34,475 nucleotides of DNA, from assembly GCA_021790005.1 (NCBI GenBank), contig JAJYIP010000005.1, positions 1 to 34,475 of the forward strand. Direction: 5' to 3'. The first letter of the stretch is position 1, and each line of letters begins with the position of its first letter. The notes beneath the pieces are model-generated. The model worked only from the letters and a program-made list of their open reading frames with translations, was not told the DNA's origin and did not search any database. The translations under genes were made by a program, and so were the position numbers. Below are positions 23,947 through 34,338 of this stretch, one piece after another. The DNA is from a bacterium (GTDB lineage Bacteria > Patescibacteriota > Saccharimonadia > Saccharimonadales > UBA4665).

Positions 23947-25611
23947 ATGGAAAATAAATTACGAGAGGCTATCGCTGAGGTTGCAGGCATCCGGGATGCC
24001 AAGCTTGTCGAATTAAGCTATCCGGAAGAAGCTTTTGGAGATTTTGCCACTAACGTAGCCCTAAAGAGCGCCAGAGAGCAGGGCGTTAATCCCACTCAAC
24101 TCGCGACAAAGCTAAGTGATGCTTTAAAGTTAAAGCTTGGTGATTGGGTAGAAAATGTTGAAGTCGCTGGCCCAGGTTTTATAAATATCCGCTTAAACGT
24201 AGTGGCACTCATTGAAGCCAGTCATGCTCAGCCTGAGCGATCGCTGGTAGGTAAGGTTATTGTGGCTGAATTCTCTGACCCTAATCCGTTTAAAATTCTT
24301 CATGCCGGACATTTGTACACTTCAGTTGTTGGTGATGCGATTGCTAATCTTCTTGAAATGGCTGGTGCTAAAGTTTACCGGGTTAACTATGGAGGCGATG
24401 TTGGCTTACATGCTGCAAAAGCTATCTGGTCTATGCTTCAGGCTTTAGGTGGAGAATATCCCGCCAAGCTTAATGATATAAATCCTGAGCAACGGGGCGA
24501 ATGGATGGCTCAGGCTTATGTTCGCGGTAGCGAAGCTTATGAAACGGCTGAGGCGGCCAAAAATGCAATCCAAGCTTTAAATAAGAAGATATATGCAATC
24601 CAAGCAACAATGGATAAAACCTCTCCGCTGGGACAGATTTATTGGACTACCAGGCAGTGGAGTTACGACGGTTTCAATGTTTTTTATGAACGCATAAAAG
24701 TACACTTCGACCGTTTTTATCCAGAGAGTGAAGCTACTCCGTTGGGTGTTCTAGAAGTAGATAAGCAGTTGAGGCGTGGCATATTTGAAAAAAGTGATGG
24801 TGCCGTAGTTTTTGCGGGCGAGAAGTTCGGATTACATACCCGGGTTTTTATTAACAGTCAGGGTCTACCTACTTACGAAGCAAAAGAGCTAGGACTGTTT
24901 CAGCTGAAAAAACGAGATTACAACCCTGATCGTTCACTTATTATAACCGGCAATGAACAGGAGCAGTATATGGCCGTCGTGCTTAAAGCGTTGGAGCAGT
25001 TTGATCCGGGACTTGCTGCTTCGACTACACATTTAAGCCATGGTCTGGTGCGCTTAACCGGCGGCAAGAAAATGAGCAGTCGTAAAGGTGTTGTGCTGAG
25101 GGCTACTGACATACTGGATAGCGCAGCTGAGGCGGCCAAAGAAGTGAGCGGCAAAGTTGATGAGCGCATCGTGTTAGCTGCAATTAAGTACGCAATGCTC
25201 AAACAACGAATGGGTGCGGATTTAATTTTCGACCCCAAGGAATCGGTCAGTATTTTGGGGAATAGCGGTCCGTATATTCAGTACGCGCATGCTCGTGCCA
25301 GAAGCATTTTATCTAAAGCTAGTGCTCAAAAATCTACAGATATTAATGATTTGACGGGTGATGAACGCTCGCTTGTGGTGAGTTTGTCCAGATATGCCGC
25401 TGTGCTCAACCAGGCGGCGGCTGAATTAAGCCCGCATCTTTTGTGCACCTATCTTTACGAGACTACTCAGGTATTCAATCGTTTCTACGAGTCAAACCGG
25501 GTTATAGGTGATCCAAGAGAATCGATCCGGCTGGGCTTAGTGTCGATGTACGCCGATAAACTACGCGACGGACTCAAGCTGCTCGGCATAGAAGCCCCAG
25601 ACCATCTTTAA
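23947..25611 (+). CDS. argS: arginyl-tRNA synthetase
   Basis: FSDPNPFKILHAGHLYTSVVGDAIANLLEMAGAKVYRVNYGGDVG; KKMSSRKGVVL; C-terminal anticodon-binding domain. Confidence 0.97.
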   Translation: MENKLREAIAEVAGIRDAKLVELSYPEEAFGDFATNVALKSAREQGVNPTQLATKLSDALKLKLGDWVENVEVAGPGFINIRLNVVALIEASHAQPERSLVGKVIVAEFSDPNPFKILHAGHLYTSVVGDAIANLLEMAGAKVYRVNYGGDVGLHAAKAIWSMLQALGGEYPAKLNDINPEQRGEWMAQAYVRGSEAYETAEAAKNAIQALNKKIYAIQATMDKTSPLGQIYWTTRQWSYDGFNVFYERIKVHFDRFYPESEATPLGVLEVDKQLRRGIFEKSDGAVVFAGEKFGLHTRVFINSQGLPTYEAKELGLFQLKKRDYNPDRSLIITGNEQEQYMAVVLKALEQFDPGLAASTTHLSHGLVRLTGGKKMSSRKGVVLRATDILDSAAEAAKEVSGKVDERIVLAAIKYAMLKQRMGADLIFDPKESVSILGNSGPYIQYAHARARSILSKASAQKSTDINDLTGDERSLVVSLSRYAAVLNQAAAELSPHLLCTYLYETTQVFNRFYESNRVIGDPRESIRLGLVSMYADKLRDGLKLLGIEAPDHL

Positions 25612-25937
25612 ATAACCCCAAGCTTTTTAGTGGTGGGGTATTTTTCTCCCCAAGTTGCCATTTGTCTTAGAATCGGCAACAGATCAACGCCTTTTTTTGT
25701 CAGCAAGTAACGGCCATCCTTGGCAGCTATAATGTTTTGTCGCTCGAGAGCTATTAGTCGTTGGGTTAGAGTTCTTGGATTTATGTTGCCTACTGATCGT
25801 TCCAGTTCACAGAAACGTTTCGGCCCCTCAAACAAGTCTCTTAAGATAAGAGCTGTCCATTTTTGACCCAAAACATTCATGGCGCTGGCTATACATCCGG
25901 TGCTGGACTCAATATTGTCGCTTATAACTATTGCCAT
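25608..25937 (-). CDS. HxlR-family transcriptional regulator
   Basis: GCIASAMNVLGQKWTALILRDLFEGPKRFCELERSVGNINPRTLTQRLIALE. Confidence 0.92.
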   Translation of the reverse strand: MAIVISDNIESSTGCIASAMNVLGQKWTALILRDLFEGPKRFCELERSVGNINPRTLTQRLIALERQNIIAAKDGRYLLTKKGVDLLPILRQMATWGEKYPTTKKLGVI

Positions 25938-25982
25938 TGCTATACTTTGTATAGTATTATATTTACTATATTAAGTATAGCA
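25938..25982. promoter_or_regulatory. two-dyad operator between hxlR and the FMN reductase
   Basis: TGCTATACTTTGTATAG-N11-CTATATTAAGTATAGCA: outer arms complementary at 15/17; each arm is itself a dyad (CTATAC-TTT-GTATAG; CTATA-N5-TATAG). Confidence 0.75.
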
Positions 25983-26003
25983 CAAAAAGAAAGGAAGTTG
26001 CGC

Positions 26004-26585
26004 ATGAAGTTAGCAGTTATTGTCGGATCGACCAGACAAAACCGGGTTACGCTAAAGGAGGCAAAGTGGGTGGTTAAGACCGCTCAGGACATTAATGGGG
26101 TTGAGGCAACTCTAGTGGATCTGGCAACTTATCCGTTACCGTTTTTTGATGAACCGATCAGTCCTCGTTATAATCCGGATCGCAAAATAGATCCAGCAGT
26201 CCAAAAATGGCTTGAGGCTATTGAGCCGTATGACGCGTATGTTTTTGTAACACCTGAATACAACCACTCTATTACCGGAGTGCTCAAGAATGCGATTGAC
26301 TACATCACAACTGAACTGAACCGTAAGCCAAGTGCTATTGTCAGTCACGGTAGTATGGGTGGCGCCAGAGCGGCCATGCATTTGAAAGAAATTTTGTCCG
26401 AGAGTCGTTCGGTGGTTATTCCTCAGGCCGTACCGTTTCTGGGTATTAACGAAGCTATTGATGAAGACGGTAATCTTGCTGAAGCAATGAAAGCCAATCC
26501 CCATCACCCGGGTAATCACCTAGTTGGCTTGCTTGAAGAACTCAAGTGGTACAGTGACGCCCTTTCGGCTGCACGTAAAGAGTAG
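26004..26585 (+). CDS. NADPH-dependent FMN reductase-family protein
   Basis: MKLAVIVGSTRQNR..., VTPEYNHSITGVLKNAIDYI, SHGSMGGARA; start reset from 25863 to ATG 26004 with AAAGGAAG upstream. Confidence 0.9.
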   Translation: MKLAVIVGSTRQNRVTLKEAKWVVKTAQDINGVEATLVDLATYPLPFFDEPISPRYNPDRKIDPAVQKWLEAIEPYDAYVFVTPEYNHSITGVLKNAIDYITTELNRKPSAIVSHGSMGGARAAMHLKEILSESRSVVIPQAVPFLGINEAIDEDGNLAEAMKANPHHPGNHLVGLLEELKWYSDALSAARKE

Positions 26586-26619
26586 CTAGTTTTACCTGTC
26601 AGGCTATATAATGTCTGGC

Positions 26620-27171
26620 ATGGATAGAGATTTGCTGAACGAAATACCTCAAAAATTATTCTGGGTTGATCTTGAAATGACCGGTTTGGATCCGGATAAC
26701 GATGTTATTCTTGAGGTTGCCGCTGAGGTTACGGACTTAAGCTTTACAACCATAGCGTCATATGAGGCCTGCGTGTCCCAGCCTGATGAAATATTGGGAC
26801 GGATGAATGATTGGGCGATGGAGCATCACTCCAGCAGCGGACTAATAGATAGGATTAAGCGCGCAGGTAAACCGGAAGCTCATGTGCAGCATGAACTTAT
26901 CGGCTTCATTAATGCACAGTTTAACGGCAAGCCTGCGATTCTTGCGGGCAATAGTATTCATAACGATCGCGACTTCATAAAACGGTGGTGGCCGGACGTG
27001 GACAAACTACTGCATTACCGCATGGTAGACGTGTCTTCGTTCAAGATTATCATGCAAGCCAAATACGATGTTATCTATGATAAGAAAGAGGTACACCGGG
27101 CTTTTGATGATATCCAGGCTTCAATTGCCGAACTTCAATTCTACCTCGACTGGTTTAAGAGTCATGCTTAG
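26620..27171 (+). CDS. orn: oligoribonuclease
   Basis: WVDLEMTGLDPDNDVILEVAAEVTD, AGNSIHNDRDFI, HRAFDDIQASIAEL. ATG 26611 overlaps TATAAT; ATG 26620 preferred. Confidence 0.93.
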   Translation: MDRDLLNEIPQKLFWVDLEMTGLDPDNDVILEVAAEVTDLSFTTIASYEACVSQPDEILGRMNDWAMEHHSSSGLIDRIKRAGKPEAHVQHELIGFINAQFNGKPAILAGNSIHNDRDFIKRWWPDVDKLLHYRMVDVSSFKIIMQAKYDVIYDKKEVHRAFDDIQASIAELQFYLDWFKSHA

Positions 27172-27520
27172 TCAAAAAGAGACGCTCGCCGTAGGCCAAT
27201 ATTTAGCATCCAAAAAAGGCGCTAAAGCGACGACGCCGCATTCCGACACTCTTATCGTTTACAGTCTAGACGATACCCCGTTTGCATATCTCGAAACCGG
27301 CAAGCAGCTACTTAAGTTAAGTCTGAGGTCGGATCCGGTACTGTCCAAAGTGCTTAGGGATAAGTACGAAGAAGTTACACCTGGTCAAAAACTCAATCCT
27401 AAAGTTTGGAACACTATTGTGATTAGCGGTCAGTTGAGTTTCGATGAAATTAAAGCATTAATAGATCACAGCTATCACCAGGCGAGAGTTATCAACGACG
27501 CAATCGACGAGGCGCTTTAG
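27164..27520 (+). CDS. MmcQ/YjbR-family protein
   Basis: MLSQKETLAVGQYLASKKGAKATTP...LNPKVWNTIVISGQLSFDEIKALIDHSYHQA; 8-nt overlap with orn. Confidence 0.75.
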   Translation: MLSQKETLAVGQYLASKKGAKATTPHSDTLIVYSLDDTPFAYLETGKQLLKLSLRSDPVLSKVLRDKYEEVTPGQKLNPKVWNTIVISGQLSFDEIKALIDHSYHQARVINDAIDEAL

Positions 27521-27590
27521 GGCACAACCAACCTAGCAATCAATCTGTTCAAACTGATACGCCATAACTAGCGTACAATGAAGCCAGAGT

Positions 27591-29357
27591 ATGGATGCTG
27601 TAGAAGAGGTAAAAAACCGACTGTCTATCGAAGACGTGATAGGTGAGTATGTCCAGTTAAAACGGACAGGCCGAAATTTTCGCGGTTTGAGCCCTTTTAA
27701 TTCTGAAAAAACTCCCAGTTTTATGGTTAGTCCAGAAAAGCAGATCTGGCATGATTTTTCGTCCAACAAGGGCGGCAACATGTTTAGTTTTGTCATGGAA
27801 ATGGAAGGTGTGGATTTTAAGGGAGCACTTGAAATTTTGGCCCGCAAGGCTGGTGTGGACTTAGAGCAATACCGCCCTGCAACCGGGAAGCGCCGTGGTC
27901 CGGATAAGGAACGTCTTTTGGCGGCGTTGGATGCAGCTGCCCATTTTTATCAGGTACAGCTGGCGGCCAATAACGATGTGAAGAGCTATGTTTTTAACGA
28001 ACGCCAATTGACCAAGGCAACAGTTTTAGAATGGCGGCTCGGCTATTCTCCTAATACTGGGTCGGCGCTAAGCGAGTTTCTTAAAAAACGCGGTTTTAGT
28101 GAAGCCGAGTTGCGTCAGTCAGGTTTGATTACTCAACGGAGTGATCGCAATGCAGATATGTTTAGGGGTAGGTTGATGATACCCTTGCAGGATCCTCAAG
28201 GAAGAGTCATAGGATTTACCGCCCGACAATTGCCGGGAGACGATTTTGGTCCGAAATACCTTAATACGCCCCAGAGCGTACTTTACGATAAAAGCCGGCA
28301 TGTCTTCGGTTTACATCTGGCTAAAACGGCTATAAGAGAGAATAACTTTGTGGTTATAGTTGAAGGCAACCTTGATGTTATTTCCAGTCATCAGGCGGGA
28401 GTAAAACAAACAGTTGCCACGGCCGGTACTGCATTAACAGAGGCTAACCTTAAAGCACTGACTAGATTTACCGGAGATATCCGTTTGAGTTTTGACACCG
28501 ACAAAGCCGGCATCAGTGCTACTGATAGGGCGATTGGTATTGCCAGCCGCTTGCATGTATCACTTAACATCATAGATATTCCAGACGGCAAAGACCCTGA
28601 TGAGCTTATTAAGAAAGACCAGGCGCTTTGGCTAGCCGCAGTCAATGATTATACTTATGCGCTTGATTGGCTGATTGCCCGACAAAAAACAATGTTTGAC
28701 TTGAGTAGTGCCGAGGGCAAACGTCATTTTACTGACGCAGTATTACCTACTATTAAAAATCTAGATGACGAGGTTGAGAAAGATCATTATATAAATTTGA
28801 TTGCTAAAACCATCGGCGCCAGCCGGCAAGCATTGGAGGCCAAGCTATCCGGTGCAAACATAGATAGCAAAACCAGTGTTGCGCTGCGTAAGTCGAAGAT
28901 CGAATTCACGCATGAGCCAAATGATCAAATCGAAGTGGCTAAAAGCGAGGATCACCTATTGTGTTTAGTGTTGATGCAGCCAACGCTCCGGTTATATTTA
29001 GATCCACTTGAGCCGGAAATGCTGGGACGTCCGGCATCTAAACGACTGTTTGAGTTAATCAAGTCTGATCCGGTTATTGATGTGGATAAGTTGAGTCGGT
29101 CGGAAAATATCGCGGATTATGTTAAAATAGAGCAATTACAATTTGAGGAACTCTATCAAGGTCTCGAGCTTAGCGAACTGAAATACGAAGCGGCTCGATT
29201 GCAGACACGTATCATAGAGCAGTATGTTAAACAGAAAAAATTAAATATCGCCCGGCAATTAGTGAACGCGGATGAATCTACTACTGAAGATCTGCTTCAT
29301 ACCGCCAAGCGTCTAGATGAATTATTAAGGCATAACCTAGGAGACAATAATGGCTAA
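27591..29357 (+). CDS. dnaG: DNA primase
   Basis: TOPRIM motifs [14 protein letters not shown] and SFDTDKAG; N-terminal CHC2-like fold lacking its ligands; followed by rpoD. Confidence 0.95.
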   Translation: MDAVEEVKNRLSIEDVIGEYVQLKRTGRNFRGLSPFNSEKTPSFMVSPEKQIWHDFSSNKGGNMFSFVMEMEGVDFKGALEILARKAGVDLEQYRPATGKRRGPDKERLLAALDAAAHFYQVQLAANNDVKSYVFNERQLTKATVLEWRLGYSPNTGSALSEFLKKRGFSEAELRQSGLITQRSDRNADMFRGRLMIPLQDPQGRVIGFTARQLPGDDFGPKYLNTPQSVLYDKSRHVFGLHLAKTAIRENNFVVIVEGNLDVISSHQAGVKQTVATAGTALTEANLKALTRFTGDIRLSFDTDKAGISATDRAIGIASRLHVSLNIIDIPDGKDPDELIKKDQALWLAAVNDYTYALDWLIARQKTMFDLSSAEGKRHFTDAVLPTIKNLDDEVEKDHYINLIAKTIGASRQALEAKLSGANIDSKTSVALRKSKIEFTHEPNDQIEVAKSEDHLLCLVLMQPTLRLYLDPLEPEMLGRPASKRLFELIKSDPVIDVDKLSRSENIADYVKIEQLQFEELYQGLELSELKYEAARLQTRIIEQYVKQKKLNIARQLVNADESTTEDLLHTAKRLDELLRHNLGDNNG

Positions 29358-30477
29358 GAAAGCAGGGCCGCAGCAGTCCAATGATGAGCTGAAGGCTAAA
29401 ATGGAAGAACTAATTACAAAGGCTAAAAAAGACGGTCACATCACCCAGAAAGATATCTTTGACGTTATACCCGATGTGCCGGCTAATACTGAAATCCTCG
29501 ATGCCCTATACACCGATCTGGCTGACGATAATATTGAAATAGTGGCCGATGAACCGGACGTAACTAATTTTACAGACGAGTGGGTGTTGGATGAAGGCGA
29601 AGAAGAAATTGAGGATGTTGCCACGGTTGCATATGTCGATGACGATATTTCCGATGACTCGGTCAGACTTTATCTTCGTGAAATAGGTAAAATTCCATTA
29701 CTGTCTGCCGATGAAGAGTTGGCATTGGCGAAGCGGGTAGTGGCTGGCGACAAAGATGCCAAGGACAAAATGGCAGAGGCTAATATGCGACTAGTAGTGT
29801 CCATTGCCAAGCGCTATGTCGGCAGAGGACTGGACTTACTGGACTTAATTCAGGAAGGCAACACTGGGCTGCTTAGGGCGGTTGAAAAATTCGATCCAGA
29901 TAAAGGTTTTAAGTTCTCTACTTATGCGACTTGGTGGATCAGGCAGGCCATAACCAGGGCTATCGCCGACCAGGCGCGTACCATTCGTATTCCTGTACAT
30001 ATGGTCGAAACTATCAATAAGCTACTTCGAACGCAAAGACGATTGACTCAAGAGCTGAACCGCGAACCGTCTAATGAAGAGATTGCTCAAGCTATGGAAA
30101 TAGAAGTCGATAAGGTTGAACATATTATGAAGATCAAACAGGACATATCAAGTCTTGACGCTTCTATCCGTGACGATGAAGAGGATTCGGTTCTGGCTGA
30201 TTTTATCGAAGACGAGGACACTATTAGTCCGGAAGAATCAGCCACTAGCCAGCTTTTGAAAGAGCAGGTTAAGGATATGCTGGGCGCGCTTACCGAACGT
30301 GAGCAAAAGATCCTTAAGCTTAGGTTCGGGCTAGAAGACGGCAAAAGCCATACACTTGAAGAAGTTGGTCAGGAATTTAGTGTGACTAGAGAACGGATCA
30401 GGCAGATAGAAGCCAAGGCATTGGCTAAATTGCGCAAGCACCGCGATGCTAAGAAACTGCACGACTACATCAAGTAA
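29350..30477 (+). CDS. rpoD: primary sigma factor RpoD
   Basis: [55 protein letters not shown]-terminal [18 protein letters not shown]-type region 4.2. Confidence 0.98.
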   Translation: MAKKAGPQQSNDELKAKMEELITKAKKDGHITQKDIFDVIPDVPANTEILDALYTDLADDNIEIVADEPDVTNFTDEWVLDEGEEEIEDVATVAYVDDDISDDSVRLYLREIGKIPLLSADEELALAKRVVAGDKDAKDKMAEANMRLVVSIAKRYVGRGLDLLDLIQEGNTGLLRAVEKFDPDKGFKFSTYATWWIRQAITRAIADQARTIRIPVHMVETINKLLRTQRRLTQELNREPSNEEIAQAMEIEVDKVEHIMKIKQDISSLDASIRDDEEDSVLADFIEDEDTISPEESATSQLLKEQVKDMLGALTEREQKILKLRFGLEDGKSHTLEEVGQEFSVTRERIRQIEAKALAKLRKHRDAKKLHDYIK

Positions 30478-31094
30478 TGGCGGATTTTTCAAAAACTCAG
30501 CTGAAACTTATAGGTATAGCTGGTACGAATGGTTCCGGTAAGGATACGCTCGGCAAACTGCTCAGTGAACATCATGGCTATTACTTTATGTCTATGACGG
30601 ATATTCTAAGAGTTGAACTTAAGCGCCGCGATCAGTCGCTGGAAAGAGAAAATATGCGCGCGTTGAGTGCTGAGTGGCGCCACCGCTATGGTCTAAGTGT
30701 TCTAGTAGATAGAGTTATAGCTCATTATGATGCATTGGTTAATAAACATGACTATAGCGGCTTAGCAATGGCGAGCTTACGCAATCACGGCGAGGCGGAC
30801 GCTATTCACGCCAACGGTGGCTTGGTCGTATGGTTGGATGCTGACCCCAGAATTAGGTATGAGCGAATACGGGCCAACCTTGTCAGCCGTGGCCAGGAAC
30901 GACGGATTAACGACGATAAGTCGTTTGAGGCCTTTATGGCGGAAGAAACGGCTGAAATGAACCGTCCTAAAGATGGTGACGCCGCCTCGCTTGACATGTC
31001 TGAAGTGAAGCAAAAAAGTGACCTGTTTATTTTAAATGAAGGACATGATGTGAGTGACCTGGAAAAGAAAATAACGGCTGCCCTGAGTTTTTAA
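30477..31094 (+). CDS. P-loop NTPase / nucleotide or dephospho-CoA kinase-like protein
   Basis: GIAGTNGSGKDTLGKLLSEHHGYYFMSMTDILR; VVWLDADPRIRYERI; start overlaps rpoD stop (TAATG). Confidence 0.7.
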   Translation: MADFSKTQLKLIGIAGTNGSGKDTLGKLLSEHHGYYFMSMTDILRVELKRRDQSLERENMRALSAEWRHRYGLSVLVDRVIAHYDALVNKHDYSGLAMASLRNHGEADAIHANGGLVVWLDADPRIRYERIRANLVSRGQERRINDDKSFEAFMAEETAEMNRPKDGDAASLDMSEVKQKSDLFILNEGHDVSDLEKKITAALSF

Positions 31095-31128
31095 TTATCT
31101 AGTTTGCAGTTAGGTTATAGTTATAGTA

Positions 31129-33777
31129 ATGGCGGAGGCAAAGCGCAAAAAACTGGCTATCATAGACGGCAAAAGTGTTTTTTACCGTGGCTATTACGCG
31201 ATGCCGAATTTATCGACTAATGACGGTACGCCAACGGGGGGTGTCTTTGGATTTGCTACCATGGCCTTCGAGGTCCTGAAGCATATCAATCCTGATTATG
31301 TGGCTGTTGCTTGGGATAAACCGAAAACTAACATCCGGAAGCGAGTTAGCATATATCCGCAGTACAAGGCCAACCGCAAACCGGCACCACCTGACTTTTA
31401 TGAGCAAATTCCAGTTTTACACGAGCTACTTAAAGCCCTTGGCTGGCCGCTTTATGAGCTCGATGATTTTGAAGCTGATGATATTATGGGAGCTTTAGCG
31501 GTGCAGGCTACTCAGCAGGGATTAGAAACCATGCTGGTAACGTCTGATCTGGACATGCTCCAGCTAGTCAATGCCAACGTGCACGTGTTTGTGCTGAAAA
31601 AAGGTTTAAGTCACATAGAACTCTATTCTCCAGATTCGTTCAACGCTAAATACGGTATTAAAGTTAATCAATATCTTGATCTCAAGTCTCTAAAAGGTGA
31701 TGCCTCAGATAATATTCCGGGAGTGCCAGGAATAGGCGAAAAAACGGCGATTGATTTACTGCAAAAATACGAAACCCTGGATAATATCTATGCCAATATT
31801 GAACTATTGCCAGACGCCGTTAAGAAGAAACTGATTGAAAACAAGGATTTGGCATACATGAGTAAGCGATTAGCGGCCATTTGGACGGATGCTCCTGTCA
31901 AACTTAATTTGCGCTCAACCGACGGACGTCATGCCAATGTCGCAGCGCTGGCCGAACTGCTTGAAAAGCTTGAATTTAGAAGTTTACTTTCGCGCCTACC
32001 CGATGTATTAAGTACCAAGATTGCCGAACACCAAGCCAGCTACTCCACTAATCATTTCAATGCTGGAAAGCGAGTTATAGTAGATACGCCTTCGAAACTT
32101 GAAGCATTAAATTTTGAAGATGCCGACAAGATATATATCGCCAGTCGGGCGGAGGGTAGCCATGGTATTAACCCCAAATTGCTGGTTTTAAGTTCTGACG
32201 CTAATACCACCTTTGTAATTGCTTTAGACAAAATAGACCATCGATTAATTGCCGATAAACTTCAAAATCTGCCGCCACTGGTAGGGCACAACCTCAAGAC
32301 TACTATTAAATTACTGATCAACTTAGGAATTAAACCGCCACAAGTTAAGCATGACACTTTAATTGCCGGTTTCGTATTGAACAGCTTACGCCGTGATCAA
32401 TCGTTAGGCGATATGGCATTTACGGACTTAAATTACCAGGGCAACTCGCTCGACGATCTTGACCATGATGAGTTCGAAGCTAGCGCGCCGGTTATTGTGG
32501 CTGTTATTAAGCGTCTCGAGGCAGTACAGCTTGAAAAAATAAAACAAGTCAAGGCATTCCCGAAGTTGCTTGAAGTTATGGAATGGCCAATAATTCCAAT
32601 TTTAGCCCGCATGGAAATTGCTGGCATCGAACTAGACTCAAAGTATTTGCAACACTTTAGTCTTCAAATTAACGAAATGCTGTCTAGGGTTGAACAGGAA
32701 ATTTATAGCTATGCTGGACAGGAGTTTAATATCGGCAGTCCGTCCCAGCTGGCTGACATACTGTTTAGTAAGCTTAAACTAGATGTCCAGGGTATTAAAA
32801 AAGGCAAAAACGGCTATAGTACGGCCGCGGCTGAGTTAGATAAGTTACGCGGTTTGCACCCAGTCATTGACCTGATTACTCAATACCGGGAAATGGCCAA
32901 ACTCAAGAATACATATGTTGATACTTTACCGAAGCAGGTTGATACAAATAATCGGTTGCATACAACATTTAATTTGACGATTGCACAGACGGGTAGATTG
33001 AGTAGCACTGATCCTAATTTGCAAAACATACCGACTAGAACCGAATTGGGCAAGAAAATTCGTACCGCCTTTATTGCCGGCCATGGCAAGAAGTTAATTA
33101 GCGCTGATTATTCCCAATTTGAGTTACGTTTAGCAGCCGTGTTGGCACACGACCAGGGTCTTATAGACATGTTTAATCGGGGTGCCGATATTCATCTTGC
33201 GACCGCGGCTGAAGTATTTGGACGTAATCCGGAAGATGTAACCCAGCAGATGCGTTCAGCCGCTAAAGCGATTAATTTCGGCATACTCTACGGCATGAGT
33301 CCGCATGGACTAAGTGTGGCGACTGGTATGTCACGGGTACAGGCCACCACTTTTATAGACAAGTACAAGTCATTAAGAAAGCCGCTATTTGATTATATGG
33401 ATACGGTGCTTAACAAGGCACGCGAACAAGGTTACGTTGAAACTATGTTCGGACGTCGCCGACCTATGCCAGACATTCATTCAAGTAACTATGCGATCCG
33501 GTCGGCCGCTGAACGAGCAGCCATTAATATGCCGGTACAGGGAACAGAGGCAGATCTTATGAAGTTGGCGATGATTCAATGCGAAGCAATGCTGATAGAA
33601 CAGCACAACGACTGTCGTCAACTGCTGCAAATACATGACTCGATATTAGTAGAGTGTCCGCAAGAGGTGGCCACTGAAGTAGCTAAAAAGCTGCAAGATA
33701 TAATGCAGAATGTTTATGACCTGCCCGTTCGTCTGGATGTTGACGTTAAGATCGGAGATAATTGGGGTGAACTTTAA
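31129..33777 (+). CDS. polA: DNA polymerase I
   Basis: N-terminal 5'-3' exonuclease domain; polymerase motifs DYSQFELRLAAVLAHD, RSAAKAINFGILYGMS, QIHDSILVECP. Confidence 0.97.
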   Translation: MAEAKRKKLAIIDGKSVFYRGYYAMPNLSTNDGTPTGGVFGFATMAFEVLKHINPDYVAVAWDKPKTNIRKRVSIYPQYKANRKPAPPDFYEQIPVLHELLKALGWPLYELDDFEADDIMGALAVQATQQGLETMLVTSDLDMLQLVNANVHVFVLKKGLSHIELYSPDSFNAKYGIKVNQYLDLKSLKGDASDNIPGVPGIGEKTAIDLLQKYETLDNIYANIELLPDAVKKKLIENKDLAYMSKRLAAIWTDAPVKLNLRSTDGRHANVAALAELLEKLEFRSLLSRLPDVLSTKIAEHQASYSTNHFNAGKRVIVDTPSKLEALNFEDADKIYIASRAEGSHGINPKLLVLSSDANTTFVIALDKIDHRLIADKLQNLPPLVGHNLKTTIKLLINLGIKPPQVKHDTLIAGFVLNSLRRDQSLGDMAFTDLNYQGNSLDDLDHDEFEASAPVIVAVIKRLEAVQLEKIKQVKAFPKLLEVMEWPIIPILARMEIAGIELDSKYLQHFSLQINEMLSRVEQEIYSYAGQEFNIGSPSQLADILFSKLKLDVQGIKKGKNGYSTAAAELDKLRGLHPVIDLITQYREMAKLKNTYVDTLPKQVDTNNRLHTTFNLTIAQTGRLSSTDPNLQNIPTRTELGKKIRTAFIAGHGKKLISADYSQFELRLAAVLAHDQGLIDMFNRGADIHLATAAEVFGRNPEDVTQQMRSAAKAINFGILYGMSPHGLSVATGMSRVQATTFIDKYKSLRKPLFDYMDTVLNKAREQGYVETMFGRRRPMPDIHSSNYAIRSAAERAAINMPVQGTEADLMKLAMIQCEAMLIEQHNDCRQLLQIHDSILVECPQEVATEVAKKLQDIMQNVYDLPVRLDVDVKIGDNWGEL

Positions 33778-34223
33778 TCACGGTCATTTTTAATAACGAG
33801 CCTGCTATGTTTTTTAATCCGGCCACCATTAGCTCTTAGCAAGCGGACTGCGAGTATTATTACCCATATAGAAAAGACCCCATCAACAAAGCTTGACATC
33901 CGGCCGGTAATTGAAGGATCCCGATGGGTCAGATCGAATATGGAAATGCCGGCAACAACGAATTCGCCTAATATAAGCAATTGGGCCAATCGCTTACTTC
34001 GTTTGTCTTGAGTTTCCATGCCTATCAGCCAGAGAATCACAAAGCCCACCGATAAGACCATGAAATAAAGCAACGATAAAACAATGTTGCTGACGCAATT
34101 GCCACTATTATTGGTGCATTGATCAATGGATGAGGCGGTACCGTTGATTATATTGAACACCGTCACGAATATAAGCTGTACAGTCGTGGCGATACCGGTT
34201 TCGTATTTTAACTTAATTGCCAT
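33774..34223 (-). CDS. hypothetical four-TM membrane protein
   Basis: 149 aa with four hydrophobic segments; AAAAGGAAC before ATG. Confidence 0.65.
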   Translation of the reverse strand: MAIKLKYETGIATTVQLIFVTVFNIINGTASSIDQCTNNSGNCVSNIVLSLLYFMVLSVGFVILWLIGMETQDKRSKRLAQLLILGEFVVAGISIFDLTHRDPSITGRMSSFVDGVFSIWVIILAVRLLRANGGRIKKHSRLVIKNDRD

Positions 34224-34338
34224 TCGGTTCCTTTTAACCAGTATACTACTACCCTAAAAGGGGTTGAATGAAGCCGACACTTTTTAGATTAACGTTGCTT
34301 CTATAAAATACAAACGCTATATATTAATATTAGATATT

